Source of the DNA: Bacteroidaceae bacterium
GTDB taxonomy: Bacteria; Bacteroidota; Bacteroidia; Bacteroidales; Bacteroidaceae
Direction of reading: 5' to 3'
DNA length: 64,000 nt
Assembly (NCBI GenBank): GCA_902362375.1
Contig: CABIVS010000016.1
Coordinates: forward strand, 1-64,000
The notes beneath the pieces are model-generated. The model was not told where the DNA came from. It saw only the letters and a program-made list of their open reading frames with translations, and ran no database searches. Below are positions 63,840 to 64,000 of this stretch, one piece after another; position 1 is the first letter of the stretch; every line of letters begins with the position of its first letter. A program made the position numbers and the translations under genes.

Positions 63840-64000
63840 TTAGTTAGGTAGCGGCACTATTGGTCTGCGACCGTAATTTAACTTCAGACCTCTTTGATAA
63901 GCTTCGGGACCATGAAGGTTGTCGATATCCATTTCACCCAAGTTTACGAGGATCCCCCGTGCCATGAGACCGGCATCTTCGTTTTCAAGGCGTGGCAAGG
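63840..64000 (-). CDS. C-terminal end of an unidentified gene (partial)
   Basis: The minus strand is open from the window edge to a TAA at 63840-63842. The 52 visible residues include LPRLENEDAGLMARGILVN and end with RRPIVPLPN. The 5' end is outside the window. No family recognised from so short a piece; the start of another PUL or a glycan enzyme is possible. Confidence 0.6.
   Translation of the reverse strand, partial: LPRLENEDAGLMARGILVNLGEMDIDNLHGPEAYQRGLKLNYGRRPIVPLPN

Noticed and set aside
1..64000. CRISPR arrays, rRNA or tRNA genes
   Set aside because: No regularly spaced repeats with unique spacers and no tRNA or rRNA-like sequence were seen; the integrase is not next to a tRNA.

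Overview
The window is a Bacteroides chromosome segment, most like the B. ovatus / B. xylanisolvens / B. thetaiotaomicron group. This rests on two complete SusC/SusD-type polysaccharide utilisation loci (PULs), a hybrid two-component regulator, Bacteroides-type -7 promoter boxes (TAnnTTTG) and lipobox signal peptides. All family calls come from reading motifs; no database search was run.

Region 1 (1-20.9 kb) is an integrated mobile island, mostly on the minus strand, whose left end lies outside the window. From right to left it holds: a tyrosine integrase beside a 22-bp inverted repeat at the probable right junction; small nucleoid proteins (Hc1-like, HU); a truncated phage packaging module (DUF5675, large terminase, one structural protein); a roughly 1-kb gene-free stretch with a (TG)9 tract; a tightly packed run of 13 genes (14091 down to 3487); a XerC/D-type recombinase; an IS91-family transposase; and a SUKH (SMI1/KNR4) immunity-type gene. 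The 13 genes encode TPR, ankyrin, DUF1266, LemA, DUF3137, small membrane proteins (one with the WxW layout of Imm17), a BamE-like lipid-free secreted protein, DUF4261 and MORN/YwqK-type proteins. Two imperfect hairpins with the same shape, a conserved loop and covarying stems flank the SUKH gene, like recombination sites of a gene cassette. The island reads best as an accumulating immunity or interbacterial-defence locus, resembling recombinase-associated AID arrays and polyimmunity loci. This is inference.

Region 2 (21-24 kb) is housekeeping: RNase R and a PNPOx-fold flavoprotein.

Region 3 (24.2-43.4 kb) is a mixed-linkage beta-glucan PUL: GH3, an unknown lipoprotein, HTCS sensor-regulator, GH16 endoglucanase, SusC, SusD, a second surface glycan-binding protein and a second GH3. 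The order agrees with the characterised B. ovatus MLG locus as I remember it. A 44-nt near-perfect palindrome and 21-bp-spaced direct repeats lie between the HTCS gene and GH16.

Region 4 (43.5-50.8 kb) holds cysK, a cupin, an alpha/beta hydrolase, an HsdS-HsdM-membrane protein operon with no HsdR and with Ile in place of the catalytic Asn in HsdM, and a DUF4143 AAA ATPase behind a 14-bp palindrome.

Region 5 (50.9-63.3 kb) is a dextran-type PUL (GH31, GH66, SusE/F-like, SusD, SusC, membrane TPR regulator), in the order known from B. thetaiotaomicron BT3086-BT3091. The window ends inside an unidentified minus-strand gene. Three copies of a hairpin repeat of about 85 bp lie in the intergenic regions of the core chromosome.
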